DNA of 24,313 nucleotides. It comes from an uncultured Christensenella sp. GTDB taxonomy: Bacteria > Bacillota > Clostridia > Christensenellales > UBA3700. The stretch spans positions 1-24,313 of the forward strand of contig CAJTKI010000017.1 in assembly GCA_910576875.1 (NCBI GenBank), read 5' to 3'. The translations under genes were made by a program, and so were the position numbers. The notes under the pieces were generated by a model. That model was not told the origin of the DNA. It did not search any database and worked only from the letters and a program-made list of their open reading frames with translations. Shown in pieces: positions 23,263 to 24,313 of the stretch. Each line of letters opens with the position of its first letter. Position 1 is the stretch's first letter.

Positions 23263-23291
23263 AAAACCGCACAAGTATCTTGTGCGGTTTT
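23263..23291. terminator. Two-way terminator between the GH36 and MBG-protein genes
   Basis: A perfect 13-base stem (23263-23275 with 23279-23291, loop TAT) begins with AAAA and ends with TTTT, followed by CTTTTTTG. It serves the GH36 gene and, on the other strand, the convergent surface-protein gene 50 bases away. Confidence 0.9.
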
Positions 23292-23340
23292 CTTTTTTGA
23301 TTAAAATCGACCGTCGCGTCGCGTCGTCCCGATCTGCCGC

Positions 23341-24313
23341 TTACGGTTGGCGGGTATTGCGTCTTTCCTGCCGCTTGCAATACGAACGATGCGCGATACC
23401 GATGCAAATCAATACCAACAACATCGCGATCAACGTCCCCGCGATCAGCACCATGATAGTCTTGAACCAACGAATGTCCGCATCCGACAGACTGCCCATG
23501 CCGTTGCCCGATCCGCTCGGATTGTTGGGATCGTATCCGTATGTAAACTGCTTGGGCGCGCTCTCGTCCGGCGTCTGGGATACTTCGCCGTTGATGTCCG
23601 CCAACTCGAAGTTTGCCGCGCTTGCCGCGCTCAATTTCGCAACGACCTGATACGACTGTCCCGCGACCAAATCCGACTCGGCGACGGGATTGCCGTCCGC
23701 GTCATAGTATTCGTACACGATCTGCACATAATCCGCGTACTTGCTCGAAATCGACAACGTCGGTTTGCCGCTACCGTCCGTGCCCCAGATCTCCGTCAAC
23801 TTGACTTTGGAGATGCTCCATTCCAGCGCGTACTCCTGCGAGCCGACCGCTCTGTCCGCCGTCGCCCAAACGTAATTGTTGCTGCTCAGCGTCAGCGTCG
23901 CGCGATACGTCCCCGCATTGGTCGCCGTCGTCACGTTGTCCAACGTCATCAACGCCGCGTCGTATCCGATCATCAGATCGAGCAAACTGTATTCCGTGCC
24001 GTTGAACGTCGCTTCTCTGACGGTCGGCACTGCGACTTGTTTGGGCAGAATTTCGACCGCAAATACATCTTTCTTCAACAGATACGATTCGTCCGTCATC
24101 TCGATCTTGATCACGTACTTGCCCGCGTCCGTCGGCGCGCCGTCCAGCTTGGTATTCTTGCTCAAATCGGCGACGTCCGTACCCGCATAATACGTGATCG
24201 TATAGCCGTTCGCGCCGATCGGCGCGCCGCTGATCGTCACTTCGTCCTGCGTGTAATGCGCGTTGCCGTCATACGTTGCCGTCTCCGGCACTTGCGCTTC
24301 CACCGCCGTATAA
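23341..24313 (-). CDS. Surface protein with MBG/Ig-like repeats and C-terminal membrane anchor (partial)
   Basis: The C-terminal 323 residues of a larger protein; the reading frame is open to the right edge, so the GTG at 24301-24303 is an internal Val, not a start. The part seen has two beta-rich units of the MBG (YDG/YGX) type: one from TATYDGNAHYT to FAVEILPK, with DAGKYVIKIEM, and one from ATFNGTEYSL to LEWSISKVKL, with NAGTYRATLTL. A third unit ends near FELADINGE. A Ser/Gly/Asn-rich linker leads to one membrane helix (IMVLIAGTLIAMLLVLICIG) and the basic tail CKRQERRNTRQP. No LPxTG sorting motif is present, so the protein should stay in the cell membrane with the repeats outside. Function unknown; adhesion is a guess. 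Confidence 0.82.
   Translation of the reverse strand, partial: YTAVEAQVPETATYDGNAHYTQDEVTISGAPIGANGYTITYYAGTDVADLSKNTKLDGAPTDAGKYVIKIEMTDESYLLKKDVFAVEILPKQVAVPTVREATFNGTEYSLLDLMIGYDAALMTLDNVTTATNAGTYRATLTLSSNNYVWATADRAVGSQEYALEWSISKVKLTEIWGTDGSGKPTLSISSKYADYVQIVYEYYDADGNPVAESDLVAGQSYQVVAKLSAASAANFELADINGEVSQTPDESAPKQFTYGYDPNNPSGSGNGMGSLSDADIRWFKTIMVLIAGTLIAMLLVLICIGIAHRSYCKRQERRNTRQP

Noticed and set aside
1..24313. CRISPR, prophage, IS element or tRNA
   Set aside because: No regularly spaced repeats, transposase or integrase motifs, or cloverleaf-forming stretches were seen; base composition is even across the genes.

Overview
The window reads as a piece of chromosome from a GC-rich, strictly anaerobic member of the Clostridia (Bacillota). 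Three things support this: the gene order ecfA1-ecfA2-ecfT-truA-rplM-rpsI, which is classic for Firmicutes; a single-chain pyruvate:ferredoxin oxidoreductase; and a reverse rubrerythrin next to a PerR-type regulator. Long anchored surface proteins with FN3, GLUG and MBG-type repeats suggest a gut or otherwise host- or polymer-associated lineage (Christensenellales-like would be a guess, not shown). Coding DNA is GC-rich, while promoters are AT-rich and often close to the sigma-A consensus with a 17-base spacer. No tRNA, rRNA, CRISPR array, IS element or phage gene was seen.

Layout. 1-1434 is a thiol-redox locus: trxA followed by the start of an Mrp-type Fe-S carrier on the minus strand, divergent from a thioredoxin reductase-like flavoprotein whose NADPH-binding motifs are degenerate. 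A two-way terminator separates it from a minus-strand pair, a HAD phosphatase and a GPH-family sugar symporter (1512-3884). A 931-residue FN3/GLUG lipoprotein follows (4062-6857). 7127-11588 is the ribosomal protein, pseudouridine synthase and ECF vitamin transporter cluster, with a separate promoter and a probable L13 leader before rplM. Divergent from it is nifJ/por (11900-15430). 15578-20265 is a tightly overlapping five-gene minus-strand operon: MFS transporter, membrane-anchored ComEC-like metallo-beta-lactamase protein, shikimate-kinase-like protein without a P-loop, glutamate-5-kinase-like protein, and DNA-deoxyinosine glycosylase. 20459-21431 is perR-reverse rubrerythrin. It is divergent from a GH36 alpha-galactosidase (21592-23241), with a palindromic operator between them. 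The window ends inside an MBG-type surface protein with a C-terminal membrane anchor.

How the parts fit. PFOR would produce reduced ferredoxin. The reductase beside trxA looks like the pyridine-nucleotide-independent, ferredoxin-linked type, so a pyruvate to ferredoxin to flavoenzyme to thioredoxin chain is plausible; reverse rubrerythrin under PerR would cover peroxide. The two sugar transporters and the alpha-galactosidase suggest use of galactosides. The best candidates for new biology are the pyridine-nucleotide-independent thioredoxin pair with its abutting divergent promoters, and the five-gene operon with the P-loop-less kinase-like protein. All calls come from reading the sequence; no database search was run.
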